A DNA stretch of 49,781 nucleotides. Source: CAZKWG01 sp964615375 (GTDB lineage Bacteria > Myxococcota_A > UBA796 > CAZKWG01). Both the position numbers and the translations under genes were made by a program. Positions 1 through 10,689 of this stretch are shown here, in pieces. The notes beneath the pieces were generated by a model that did no database searches, had not been told where the DNA came from, and was given only the letters and a program-made list of their open reading frames with translations. The stretch is taken from positions 1-49,781 of the forward strand of contig CAZTOW010000064.1 in the NCBI GenBank assembly GCA_964615375.1, written 5' to 3'. How positions within the stretch are numbered: position 1 is the first letter of the stretch; every line of letters begins with the position of its first letter.

Positions 1-46
1 ATCTCTCCAAAAGGATCTTCGAAATTGCACAACTTTCTTATCAGGA

Positions 47-83
47 CAACCATGGGGGCCCGACCTGTTCGGCCGGGAGATCG
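47..83 (-). repeat. Degenerate terminal CRISPR repeat
   Basis: The leftmost repeat lacks the conserved GCTTCAAT start and has five Gs instead of four before CCCGACC, but keeps the hairpin and the AGATCG end. A decayed repeat is typical of the trailer (leader-distal) end, which supports a leader at the right of the array. Positions 1-46 carry no recognisable gene. Confidence 0.85.
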
Positions 84-1998
84 GCGCGTGCTGCTCCATC
101 AATCCACCAGCGCCCTGCAGCTTCAATGGGGCCCGACCTGTTCGGCCGGGAGATCGAGCCGACCGGATCCCAGTTCTCGTTGGCCATCCAGTCGCTTCAA
201 TGGGGCCCGACCTGTTCGGCCGGGAGATCGCTGTGGCGTCCTCAAAATGTGCCCCACCTTGACGATGCTTCAATGGGGCCCGACCTGTTCGGCCGGGAGA
301 TCGCAGCCTCGCTCGCGTCCGTCTCCGCGGTCCAGAGCTGCTTCAATGGGGCCCGACCTGTTCGGCCGGGAGATCGCCGCCTACTGCAAGACGGCGCTCT
401 CGGCCCGAGCGCTGCTTCAATGGGGCCCGACCTGTTCGGCCGGGAGATCGCGCCCGCGGCAACCAGGACGGGGCGGAGGTCGTCCGGCTTCAATGGGGCC
501 CGACCTGTTCGGCCGGGAGATCGGCGGTGTTGCCAGAGCAGGTTCTGGCCCTCCTCGACGGCTTCAATGGGGCCCGACCTGTTCGGCCGGGAGATCGAGG
601 TCTGGACGGAGGCAGTTTCGTTCTGAAAAGAGACGCTTCAATGGGGCCCGACCTGTTCGGCCGGGAGATCGTCAGGTACTCGGGCACGGGGGCGTTGTTC
701 CCCGTGATGCTTCAATGGGGCCCGACCTGTTCGGCCGGGAGATCGGCTGATGCGCCAGGAGGATGCGGGGGCCAAGGCGCTGCTTCAATGGGGCCCGACC
801 TGTTCGGCCGGGAGATCGTACGCGACCCCAGGAGACACGACCTCCTGGAGCTCCTGCTTCAATGGGGCCCGACCTGTTCGGCCGGGAGATCGACAGCCGG
901 ATCCGCAGGCCCTTGTCCGGCCCGGTGGCGCTTCAATGGGGCCCGACCTGTTCGGCCGGGAGATCGGAAGACCTCGACGCGGAGGACATCTGCCGCTTGA
1001 TGCTTCAATGGGGCCCGACCTGTTCGGCCGGGAGATCGGGATGCGTAAGCGGTGATCGAGGTCTCGCGTGTGGTGCTTCAATGGGGCCCGACCTGTTCGG
1101 CCGGGAGATCGGCAGGACGACAGCAGCAGGTAGGTGGGGCCGCGGGCCGTGCTTCAATGGGGCCCGACCTGTTCGGCCGGGAGATCGTACGACTAATCCG
1201 ACTAATCCAGCGATATCGTAGGTTGCTTCAATGGGGCCCGACCTGTTCGGCCGGGAGATCGTGACGGATGATGGCCGGCAGTTCGGGCAGGTGACGATGC
1301 TTCAATGGGGCCCGACCTGTTCGGCCGGGAGATCGCACCTGGACGGGGCGGCCCATCTCAGCGGGGATGTGCTGCTTCAATGGGGCCCGACCTGTTCGGC
1401 CGGGAGATCGTCACTGCATGGACCGAGCTGCTCGACCACGCGAAGGGGCTTCAATGGGGCCCGACCTGTTCGGCCGGGAGATCGTCGGGGATGGCTGGGG
1501 AGAGGCGCTTCATCACGGTGCCGCTTCAATGGGGCCCGACCTGTTCGGCCGGGAGATCGGGTGGTGGAGCCCTTCGCCATCGGCGGCGACTGGATGCTTC
1601 AATGGGGCCCGACCTGTTCGGCCGGGAGATCGGTGGCGGTTTCGGGTGCTGGTGACGTGGCTGAAGACGCTTCAATGGGGCCCGACCTGTTCGGCCGGGA
1701 GATCGTACGTGGGCTCGACCCAGATCGGGTCCACCCGAAGCACGCTTCAATGGGGCCCGACCTGTTCGGCCGGGAGATCGCCTGCGCCGCACCAGCATGT
1801 GGTAGCCGATGCCGCGAGCTTCAATGGGGCCCGACCTGTTCGGCCGGGAGATCGTCGCCAGACCGCGCGCTTACCATCGGCTGGACAGAGCTTCAATGGG
1901 GCCCGACCTGTTCGGCCGGGAGATCGGGCCAGGGTGGGAGGGAAGCGGTCGAAACAAGAGAGCTTCAATGGGGCCCGACCTGTTCGGCCGGGAGATCG
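47..1998 (-). repeat. Array block with GGCCGGG repeat allele (oldest part)
   Basis: The degenerate repeat and the first 26 full repeats (starts 120 to 1962) all carry C at the variable base of the right stem arm (GGCCGGG). In crRNA sense this gives a G-U wobble in the 7-bp hairpin. Confidence 0.93.
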
Positions 1999-2034
1999 GA
2001 CGGGCATCTCCGATTACGAGGTCTGCTATCACAA

Positions 2035-5000
2035 GCTTCAATGGGGCCCGACCTGTTCGGTCGGGAGATCGGCCAGCATGGCGACGAAGACCGAGAAGGC
2101 CCTCGAGCTCGCGCTTCAATGGGGCCCGACCTGTTCGGTCGGGAGATCGGCGGCGTGAGGCGAGCACGTTCACCGCGCCCATCCCGCTTCAATGGGGCCC
2201 GACCTGTTCGGTCGGGAGATCGTCCATGAACACGACCCACAGGCATGGACCGCCCTCGCTTCAATGGGGCCCGACCTGTTCGGTCGGGAGATCGGGTCAT
2301 CGCCGCGTGCCAGGTCTGCAGCGCGGACAGGCTTCAATGGGGCCCGACCTGTTCGGTCGGGAGATCGTCAGGCTGGGGGTGCCTGGCTGGAGGAGACACA
2401 TCCCGGGCTTCAATGGGGCCCGACCTGTTCGGTCGGGAGATCGGTCGATCTGAGCGCTGATGATGCTGATCTCGGCCTCGCTTCAATGGGGCCCGACCTG
2501 TTCGGTCGGGAGATCGCTCCGGTTACCTTCTCTTCACCTGGAGACAACATGGCTTCAATGGGGCCCGACCTGTTCGGTCGGGAGATCGCTCCCCCCGCTA
2601 TCCCCTCCCCCCGCCCGCTTCTCAGGAGCTTCAATGGGGCCCGACCTGTTCGGTCGGGAGATCGAGGCCGCCTGCCCGAGTCCACCCTGGTCGAGCTCAC
2701 GGCTTCAATGGGGCCCGACCTGTTCGGTCGGGAGATCGTCCAGGCCGTGTAGCTGGTGTCGGTCACCTCCTTGATGCTTCAATGGGGCCCGACCTGTTCG
2801 GTCGGGAGATCGACTACATCGTGCCTCAGGTAGTCAAAACACCTTCCAGCTTCAATGGGGCCCGACCTGTTCGGTCGGGAGATCGCCTCAACCGGCCCGA
2901 CGTAGGGCCGGGGTGCGAACGTGCTTCAATGGGGCCCGACCTGTTCGGTCGGGAGATCGAGGGCCAGCGCGATCGCCACCCCGAGCGGCGATGTGATGCT
3001 TCAATGGGGCCCGACCTGTTCGGTCGGGAGATCGCCTCTTCGCCTACGTGCTCGAGGAGGGGGCTGTAGCGATGCTTCAATGGGGCCCGACCTGTTCGGT
3101 CGGGAGATCGCGGACCGCGGCCGCGTACTGCGCCGGGCTGGCGCCGCTTCAATGGGGCCCGACCTGTTCGGTCGGGAGATCGGCAAAGCGGCCAAGTACA
3201 CCGCTAAGGGCGCCGAACAGCTTCAATGGGGCCCGACCTGTTCGGTCGGGAGATCGCTTACGGTTGGCCCGGCAACTACATCTCAGACTTCGTGCTTCAA
3301 TGGGGCCCGACCTGTTCGGTCGGGAGATCGTGTACTCCTGTAAAGCCATTCTTAGGATTGAAGTTAGCTTCAATGGGGCCCGACCTGTTCGGTCGGGAGA
3401 TCGCCTCATGGTAGAGCTGGGGCCTGTATCCGCCACCTTGCTTCAATGGGGCCCGACCTGTTCGGTCGGGAGATCGGCGTGTCCGATCATCAAGACCAGA
3501 CCCCCCAAAACTAGCTTCAATGGGGCCCGACCTGTTCGGTCGGGAGATCGGACCGAGGGGCGGGCAGAGGACGAGGAGGGGGTGCGCGCTTCAATGGGGC
3601 CCGACCTGTTCGGTCGGGAGATCGCGGACTCGAAGGGCCGCCAGCAGCCGGCCCAGAGGACGCTTCAATGGGGCCCGACCTGTTCGGTCGGGAGATCGGC
3701 CGAGCGAGATAGCTTCCAAGAATGGTCCCGAGTAACGCTTCAATGGGGCCCGACCTGTTCGGTCGGGAGATCGCCTCTAGATGGGCTTGATTACCCATAG
3801 AAAAAGGGCCCGCTTCAATGGGGCCCGACCTGTTCGGTCGGGAGATCGGCCCTGCGGGTGACGGATGGCGCGAACTACTACGAGGCGCTTCAATGGGGCC
3901 CGACCTGTTCGGTCGGGAGATCGGTCGAGGTCACGGCGCAGGCTGGCCTCCAGCGTATTGCTTCAATGGGGCCCGACCTGTTCGGTCGGGAGATCGCGCA
4001 GGCACCGAAGTAGCCGTAGGGACTTCTCCATCACGCTTCAATGGGGCCCGACCTGTTCGGTCGGGAGATCGGGCTTCCCAGCTCAAAACACACCTGCCCA
4101 GAGGTTCCGCTTCAATGGGGCCCGACCTGTTCGGTCGGGAGATCGCGCATGTCAGCCCCTGGTGAAAGCACTGCTGCATCGCTTCAATGGGGCCCGACCT
4201 GTTCGGTCGGGAGATCGGGCGGCGCTGCGAGAGGTCCAGCGCGGGGAGCCGGATGCGCTTCAATGGGGCCCGACCTGTTCGGTCGGGAGATCGGGTCAGT
4301 TCGAAGCCGATGGCAAACTGGAGAAGTGGGCTTCAATGGGGCCCGACCTGTTCGGTCGGGAGATCGTCGACTGGCCGCGCGTCCACGGCATGCGGGCGGC
4401 GCTGCTTCAATGGGGCCCGACCTGTTCGGTCGGGAGATCGTCAGGGCCGGGATGATCGCCTCAACCAGCGAGACGACGCTTCAATGGGGCCCGACCTGTT
4501 CGGTCGGGAGATCGGAAGATGGGGCCGGTACTCTGGAGCCTCCGCTGGTTTGCTTCAATGGGGCCCGACCTGTTCGGTCGGGAGATCGGATCAAGGGCAC
4601 GGCGGAGGCCGTGGGGAGCATGGGGGCTTCAATGGGGCCCGACCTGTTCGGTCGGGAGATCGGTCGCGGTTCGCGTCCGCGATGGCGCCTTTGGCGGCCT
4701 GCTTCAATGGGGCCCGACCTGTTCGGTCGGGAGATCGACGGCGGCAAGAAGCTCATCCTCAAGTCCATTCTGGTGCTTCAATGGGGCCCGACCTGTTCGG
4801 TCGGGAGATCGTCTCCAGATCGAACAGGACCGCGCGCGGCCACCCCGCTTCAATGGGGCCCGACCTGTTCGGTCGGGAGATCGGCGCCACTGTTCCCGGC
4901 GTTCGGTGGGCCTCGCGTCGGCTTCAATGGGGCCCGACCTGTTCGGTCGGGAGATCGGCCCCGTGGTCTACATCCCCAACATCCCCTACGACCCGCTTCA

Positions 5001-8000
5001 ATGGGGCCCGACCTGTTCGGTCGGGAGATCGGCTGCGCGGGCCGACCCTCCCGTGCGTGTCCGATCATGCTTCAATGGGGCCCGACCTGTTCGGTCGGGA
5101 GATCGCATCGGGGGTCCGGATACTAGACACAACAATTCTAATGCTTCAATGGGGCCCGACCTGTTCGGTCGGGAGATCGGGTGCTGACATAGTGGTGCCC
5201 GAACGGCTCGGGCGCATGGCTTCAATGGGGCCCGACCTGTTCGGTCGGGAGATCGGGCGAATCTGGCCTTGGGCGACGACTACAAGGCGTTGCTTCAATG
5301 GGGCCCGACCTGTTCGGTCGGGAGATCGATGGGGCGGCCTCCGTGGCGGGCTTGCTGGGGGACAGGGCTTCAATGGGGCCCGACCTGTTCGGTCGGGAGA
5401 TCGGTGGCCCAGCGTGGACCACGAACCCCCGTAGAAGGCGCTTCAATGGGGCCCGACCTGTTCGGTCGGGAGATCGGCTCGTTCGGCTGGCCGGACGCCC
5501 CGCCGGCTGAGCCCGCTTCAATGGGGCCCGACCTGTTCGGTCGGGAGATCGCGTCCCCGCGCCACTTCATGCCCGGTAGCCACTTCCGCTTCAATGGGGC
5601 CCGACCTGTTCGGTCGGGAGATCGCCAGGACCTCGGCGGACACGACGGCATCGGAGGGCGGGCTTCAATGGGGCCCGACCTGTTCGGTCGGGAGATCGCC
5701 ACGGGGAAGGCGGGGCGGGCGCCAGACGGAGATCGGCTTCAATGGGGCCCGACCTGTTCGGTCGGGAGATCGGCCCGCTCCCGGCCCCGGTCCCTGTGCC
5801 GTCGTGCCGCTTCAATGGGGCCCGACCTGTTCGGTCGGGAGATCGGACTTCGATCGCGAACTGCTGCAGCTTCACGCCGCTCTCGCTTCAATGGGGCCCG
5901 ACCTGTTCGGTCGGGAGATCGGGCAAGATCGGCCACCAACGAAACGATCTACTCCCCGCTTCAATGGGGCCCGACCTGTTCGGTCGGGAGATCGCATCTC
6001 CTGACGCTGGCCGCCCGCCAGGGGACCCACAGCTTCAATGGGGCCCGACCTGTTCGGTCGGGAGATCGCGCCCGGGGCACCGGCGCCTCGTCGCTGGCGT
6101 CCTCGAGCTTCAATGGGGCCCGACCTGTTCGGTCGGGAGATCGCTGGGCGCGAAGCCTGGACACGTCTCGATCTTGGACGCTTCAATGGGGCCCGACCTG
6201 TTCGGTCGGGAGATCGGACCATCGAGAGCGACATGCGGGCGCTCTACGAAAAGCTTCAATGGGGCCCGACCTGTTCGGTCGGGAGATCGCACGAGGCTCA
6301 TACCAAAGGGGGAGGCGCTTCGCCTGCTTCAATGGGGCCCGACCTGTTCGGTCGGGAGATCGGACGCCACCCCCTGTAACTGGCGAGGTTCTCTCTGCCT
6401 GCTTCAATGGGGCCCGACCTGTTCGGTCGGGAGATCGCCTCCCCAAGCACGTCCAACTCCACCTGTTCGGCGCGCTTCAATGGGGCCCGACCTGTTCGGT
6501 CGGGAGATCGATCCGAGAGTCGGGAAACTACGTCAGGGTAGTTCTCGCTTCAATGGGGCCCGACCTGTTCGGTCGGGAGATCGCAAGATCATCGAGCTGG
6601 TGGAAAGAGGGATGCTTCCATCAGGCTTCAATGGGGCCCGACCTGTTCGGTCGGGAGATCGGCGGGGGGCCAGGAGGCCCGCGGGGCGGGCCTGGATGCT
6701 TCAATGGGGCCCGACCTGTTCGGTCGGGAGATCGTCGAGGACGTCGACCGCCACGTCGAGGAAGACCCCGCCCGGCTTCAATGGGGCCCGACCTGTTCGG
6801 TCGGGAGATCGTTCGCCGCGAGGTCCCTGCGCCGCCTGGCCTCAGCGCGGGCTTCAATGGGGCCCGACCTGTTCGGTCGGGAGATCGCCGGGGATGGCGA
6901 CCACGGGCATGCGCGCGCGCCCGCTGCTTCAATGGGGCCCGACCTGTTCGGTCGGGAGATCGTCCGACCCCAGCGGCACACCCAGGCACGCCTGATGGCT
7001 TCAATGGGGCCCGACCTGTTCGGTCGGGAGATCGACTTCTCGTGCCCGACCACGAACGAGTACGCCGACCTGCTTCAATGGGGCCCGACCTGTTCGGTCG
7101 GGAGATCGGACCGAGCAGGAGGACGAGCCAGGAAGCTGGACCTGCTTCAATGGGGCCCGACCTGTTCGGTCGGGAGATCGGGACGGCGACCGAACATGGT
7201 TTGATGGCCTCATCGTGCTTCAATGGGGCCCGACCTGTTCGGTCGGGAGATCGCTCCTGAGGAACGGGCGGCTCCGGCACGGGCGGGTAGCTTCAATGGG
7301 GCCCGACCTGTTCGGTCGGGAGATCGAGGCGGACCCCATGACCCGGGAGCCAGGAGACAGCCTGCTTCAATGGGGCCCGACCTGTTCGGTCGGGAGATCG
7401 TCCCCGTGATCCGATAGGCCGCTCCCGAGGTGGTGAGCTTCAATGGGGCCCGACCTGTTCGGTCGGGAGATCGCGTTGCAGATCCGCGCCGCGAGCCGCT
7501 CCAGGACGCCGCTTCAATGGGGCCCGACCTGTTCGGTCGGGAGATCGGGGGCGGACGTGCGACGGCCTTGTGGAGCGGGGCGCCGCTTCAATGGGGCCCG
7601 ACCTGTTCGGTCGGGAGATCGGCGAGTCCACCCAGCCGGCCCCGAGCCAGTCCTGAATGCTTCAATGGGGCCCGACCTGTTCGGTCGGGAGATCGCGCCA
7701 ATGCCGGAGAAGAGGGAGCCGATGGAGAGGGTGCTTCAATGGGGCCCGACCTGTTCGGTCGGGAGATCGGAGCAGACGTCGTCGAGCTGACCCTCGACAA
7801 CTACTTGCTTCAATGGGGCCCGACCTGTTCGGTCGGGAGATCGGGATCCGAATCATCCGCATGTCGGGGAGCCCATGATGAAGCTTCAATGGGGCCCGAC
7901 CTGTTCGGTCGGGAGATCGGCGGAGATCGAGCGGCACGCCTGCGTAGTCAGGTGTGCGCTTCAATGGGGCCCGACCTGTTCGGTCGGGAGATCGGCAGGG

Positions 8001-9482
8001 CGCACGGGTTCCGCCTGACACTTGTAGCGGGTGCTTCAATGGGGCCCGACCTGTTCGGTCGGGAGATCGAAACGTGGTCGAAAAGAACGACATCGCGCCA
8101 GGGGAGCTTCAATGGGGCCCGACCTGTTCGGTCGGGAGATCGCCGCGACTACCGGCATCAGGCGGCGGTGGACAACGGGCTTCAATGGGGCCCGACCTGT
8201 TCGGTCGGGAGATCGCCTCCTCAGCGCTGGTCGTGGGGAGGTCTGAAAACTCGCTTCAATGGGGCCCGACCTGTTCGGTCGGGAGATCGCCACTCGGGGC
8301 GCTGGTGGATGAGGCGCTCGGGTGGCTTCAATGGGGCCCGACCTGTTCGGTCGGGAGATCGTCCGACGGACAAGTCCATCGACACCGCCGACTGCGAGCT
8401 TCAATGGGGCCCGACCTGTTCGGTCGGGAGATCGGGATCTGCCTGGCACGGGCGGGAAGGTCGGACCAGTGCTTCAATGGGGCCCGACCTGTTCGGTCGG
8501 GAGATCGGTCGGTCAGACCTGAGGCAAGGGTCAGGGTATTGCCAGCGCTTCAATGGGGCCCGACCTGTTCGGTCGGGAGATCGCTTGCTACCTGCGCTCC
8601 CTTCCTCCCCGGCTACGGTTTTGCTTCAATGGGGCCCGACCTGTTCGGTCGGGAGATCGGGTCAACCCGGATCGGGATTGTAGAGCCCAAGCCGGCTTCA
8701 ATGGGGCCCGACCTGTTCGGTCGGGAGATCGGGCGGCGGGGGGGGGTCCTCGGCCCAACGGGGGACGGGCTTCAATGGGGCCCGACCTGTTCGGTCGGGA
8801 GATCGTGCCATCACTGAGGAACAGGTAGGGGCCCAGGTGATCGCTTCAATGGGGCCCGACCTGTTCGGTCGGGAGATCGCGTTGGCGAAGATGCGCTCGC
8901 TCGCGGCGGCCTTGCGCTTCAATGGGGCCCGACCTGTTCGGTCGGGAGATCGGCTGCCGGAGGTGCTGGTGCTGGTGGGGAGCGGCCATGCCGCTTCAAT
9001 GGGGCCCGACCTGTTCGGTCGGGAGATCGCACGGGCTCAGCCGCATGAGGCCGTCCACGGAGAACCCGCTTCAATGGGGCCCGACCTGTTCGGTCGGGAG
9101 ATCGCGCGCGGCGTCACGTAGAAGCCGATCCTGCCGCGCTTGCTTCAATGGGGCCCGACCTGTTCGGTCGGGAGATCGNNNNNNNNNNNNNNNNNNNNNN
9201 NNNNNNNNNNNNNNNNNNNNNNNNNNNNNNNNNNNNNNNNNNNNNNNNNNNNNNNNNNNNNNNNNNNNNNNNNNNNNNGCCGATCCTGCCGCGCTTGCTT
9301 CAATGGGGCCCGACCTGTTCGGTCGGGAGATCGACTCGGCCCGGTTCGCGAAGTGCGGCTCTCGGCCGTCGCGCTTCAATGGGGCCCGACCTGTTCGGTC
9401 GGGAGATCGCCCGTCCGGCTGGGTAGACCCCGAGGTGGTGTACGCGCTTCAATGGGGCCCGACCTGTTCGGTCGGGAGATCG
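2035..9482 (-). repeat. Array block with GGTCGGG repeat allele (newer part)
   Basis: From the repeat at 2035 onward all 100 visible repeats carry T at the variable base (GGTCGGG), giving a fully Watson-Crick stem. I saw no reversion on reading through. The first spacer of this block (2072-2112, 41 nt) is unusually long. Confidence 0.93.
9179..9278. other. Assembly gap of exactly 100 N
   Basis: One hundred Ns interrupt the array. The 55 bases before the gap (9124-9178: 18 nt of spacer plus one repeat) are identical to the 55 bases after it (9279-9333). This looks like two contigs joined by a fixed-size scaffold gap although their ends overlap, so the repeats at 9142 and 9297 are probably one and the same. 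Confidence 0.9.
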
Positions 9483-9565
9483 TGCTCGCCCTACGATGAG
9501 CCCAGGACCGCGCTCATCGACGCGCTTCGCGAGCGTCGCTGTCGTATCGCACTTCGTCCTGCTGT

Positions 9566-9607
9566 CAGAGACCCGTCTCTGCCAGGAGTAGCACACGATC
9601 TCCTGGC
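9566..9607. repeat. Two adjoining perfect inverted repeats in the leader
   Basis: CAGAGAC (9566-9572) pairs with GTCTCTG (9575-9581). The next bases, GCCAGGAG (9581-9588), pair with CTCCTGGC (9600-9607) across 11 nt. No T-tract follows either on the array strand, so they look more like protein-binding or RNA-structure elements than terminators. Confidence 0.6.
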
Positions 9608-9674
9608 GATCAACCATGCTCGCGAGCGTCCGGCGTCTCGCGGCTCGCGCTGCGACGCTCGCGCCGGGTTTTCA

Positions 9675-9693
9675 AAGGGCCGGAGAGGCCCTT
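9675..9693. repeat. Leader hairpin AAGGGCC/GGCCCTT
   Basis: A perfect 7-bp inverted repeat with a GGAGA loop. On the + strand a CTTTTTC tract lies about 25 bp downstream, too far for a classic intrinsic terminator. Confidence 0.5.
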
Positions 9694-9825
9694 ACGAGAC
9701 CTCAGCAAGCCTCCTAACGCCTTTTTCCTGCCACCGCCAGCACGACACGAGGGAGACCCCTCCTCACCTCCACGAGCAGCCCCAGCAGGCCGCGAAGCGC
9801 CAGGACGCCCCCTCCCCTCACACTC

Positions 9826-9885
9826 CCCCATCCACAATAAATCAAAATTATGCACCTTTAACCTAATCAATGCATTGCGCCCACA
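9826..9885 (-). promoter_or_regulatory. AT-rich island, probable array promoter
   Basis: On the minus strand this segment reads TTGATT, then AGGTTAAAGGTG, then CATAATTTTGATTTATTG. It is by far the most AT-rich piece between 9483 and 10383. No -35/-10 pair has perfect spacing (TTGATT to TTTTGA is 17 bp), so the exact promoter is uncertain. Confidence 0.4.
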
Positions 9886-9963
9886 CCCCCACCGGGCTAA
9901 GTTCCCTGTACCCCGAGACCAGACCGCGCCGCTCCTGGCGCGCGCTCGGGGTGGAGGTGTTGC

Positions 9964-10383
9964 ATGGTGTTCCCGCGATGGAACCTGAACGATCTGGTGG
10001 ACCGGGGCTCGTTGGAGGGGGCGCTGGCACGCCTGGGGGGTGAGCCGCTGGCGGCGCAGCTCCGCGCCCAGGCGGAGGCGCGTGAGGCGCTGCAGGGGGC
10101 CCTGAGCCCAGAGCAGGAGGCGTTGTACCTGGGCTACGCGGACGCGGCCTCGGACGCCTGGTCGCTGCGCGAGGAGGCGGGCGCGCGCCTGGCGCTCACG
10201 CTGGGGGTGGGGGTGGGCGCGGCGCTGGCCTGCTTCCCCGAGGAGGACCCGGACGCGGTGATCGACACGGCGGCCCGCGCCCTGGCCGCGGCGATGTGCT
10301 CGCCGCTGTCCTGCCCGGACGCGGTGGCCCGCGCCGCCCTGGCGACCCTGGAGTGGGCGCCGAGGCGACGCGAGGCGGCGTAG
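9964..10383 (+). CDS. Small protein of unknown function between leader and cas2
   Basis: This encodes 139 aa starting MVFPRWNLNDLVDRG. A good ribosome-binding site (GGAGGTG, 9953-9959) precedes the ATG. The protein is rich in Ala, Glu and Leu and probably mostly helical. It has an acidic N-terminal half, a short hydrophobic stretch (LALTLGVGVGAALACF, about residues 77-92) and Cys residues near the C-terminus. I do not recognise a family. It runs against the cas operon, and its stop codon abuts the cas2 stop with no intergenic space. Because it sits between the array leader and cas2, a role linked to CRISPR (accessory, regulator or inhibitor) is possible, but nothing in the sequence proves it. 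It could equally be an unrelated passenger gene. Confidence 0.7.
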   Translation: MVFPRWNLNDLVDRGSLEGALARLGGEPLAAQLRAQAEAREALQGALSPEQEALYLGYADAASDAWSLREEAGARLALTLGVGVGAALACFPEEDPDAVIDTAARALAAAMCSPLSCPDAVARAALATLEWAPRRREAA

Positions 10384-10689
10384 TCAGAAGATCTTCACGA
10401 TCTGTTCAGGCTCGCGGAGGGGGAGCCCGATGGTCTCCATCCTCCAGCTCCGCGGGCTGTCCGCGTCACCCAGGGGGACGATGAGGATCTGGTCCTCGGA
10501 CGGCAGGATGACCTCGGTGAGCCGGTCCACCAGCTCCGCCAGGCGCCGCTCGGTCAGCGCGCAGCGGAAGACGGAGTACTGGACGTGCTCGCCCTGGCCG
10601 CGCATGGCCTTGTAGACCTTGCGCCAGCGCTTGTCGTCGCGGATGTCGTAGGAGATCAGGTACAGTTGGGGCGTGTGGGCGTTGCTCAT
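10384..10689 (-). CDS. cas2: Cas2, CRISPR adaptation endoribonuclease-fold protein
   Basis: This 101-aa protein has the ferredoxin-like Cas2 fold signature: LYLISYDIRDDKRWRKVYK with the conserved Asp at residue 15, and YSVFRC about 25 residues later. It forms the core of the Cas1-Cas2 integrase that inserts new spacers next to the leader. The start ATG overlaps the cas4-cas1 stop as ATGA (10686-10689), so translation is probably coupled. It is the last gene of the operon and ends directly against the converging 139-aa gene. Confidence 0.95.
   Translation of the reverse strand: MSNAHTPQLYLISYDIRDDKRWRKVYKAMRGQGEHVQYSVFRCALTERRLAELVDRLTEVILPSEDQILIVPLGDADSPRSWRMETIGLPLREPEQIVKIF

Larger units (their letters stand above)
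47..9482 (-). CRISPR. Type I-G CRISPR array, 126 full repeats plus one degenerate
   Basis: On the + strand each 37-bp repeat starts GCTTCAATGGGG, continues with stem arm CCCGACC, loop TGTTC and arm GGTCGGG (or GGCCGGG), and ends AGATCG. I located 126 full copies starting from 120, 194, 267 and so on to 9446, at a period of 72-78 bp, giving spacers of about 35-41 nt. Read on the minus strand the repeat ends in ATTGAAGC, the classic 5' handle of type I crRNAs. The cas genes are also on the minus strand and the degenerate repeat is at the left end. I therefore take transcription to run leftward from a leader at the right. The repeat hairpin is a 7-bp stem suitable for cleavage by the Cas6-like part of Csb2. 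Spacers are GC-rich and look unique apart from one partial duplicate at the assembly gap. Open frames through the array are repeat artefacts. Confidence 0.99.
9483..9900 (-). promoter_or_regulatory. CRISPR leader
   Basis: This 480-bp stretch lies between the last repeat and the next gene, on the cas side, where the leader should be. It has no convincing gene. It contains three copies of GCGAGCGTC (9529-9537 and 9622-9630 direct, 9654-9662 inverted), several hairpins, and an AT-rich island at 9826-9875 that stands out in this GC-rich sequence and probably holds the array promoter. Assignment rests on position and orientation. Confidence 0.65.

Noticed and set aside
6438..6473. Spacer containing ACCTGTTCGG, identical to the core of the repeat
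   Set aside because: A 10-base match inside a normal-length spacer between intact repeats; probably coincidence and not a partial repeat.
9483..9540. Possible extra degenerate repeat after the last full repeat
   Set aside because: Only GCTTC is shared with the repeat and no hairpin or AGATCG end follows; treated as leader.
25..9866. Many long open frames across the first 9.5 kb on both strands
   Set aside because: They are translations of the CRISPR repeat in different frames (FNGARPVRSGDR, SMGPDLFGREI, LQWGPTCSVGRS) joined by spacers.
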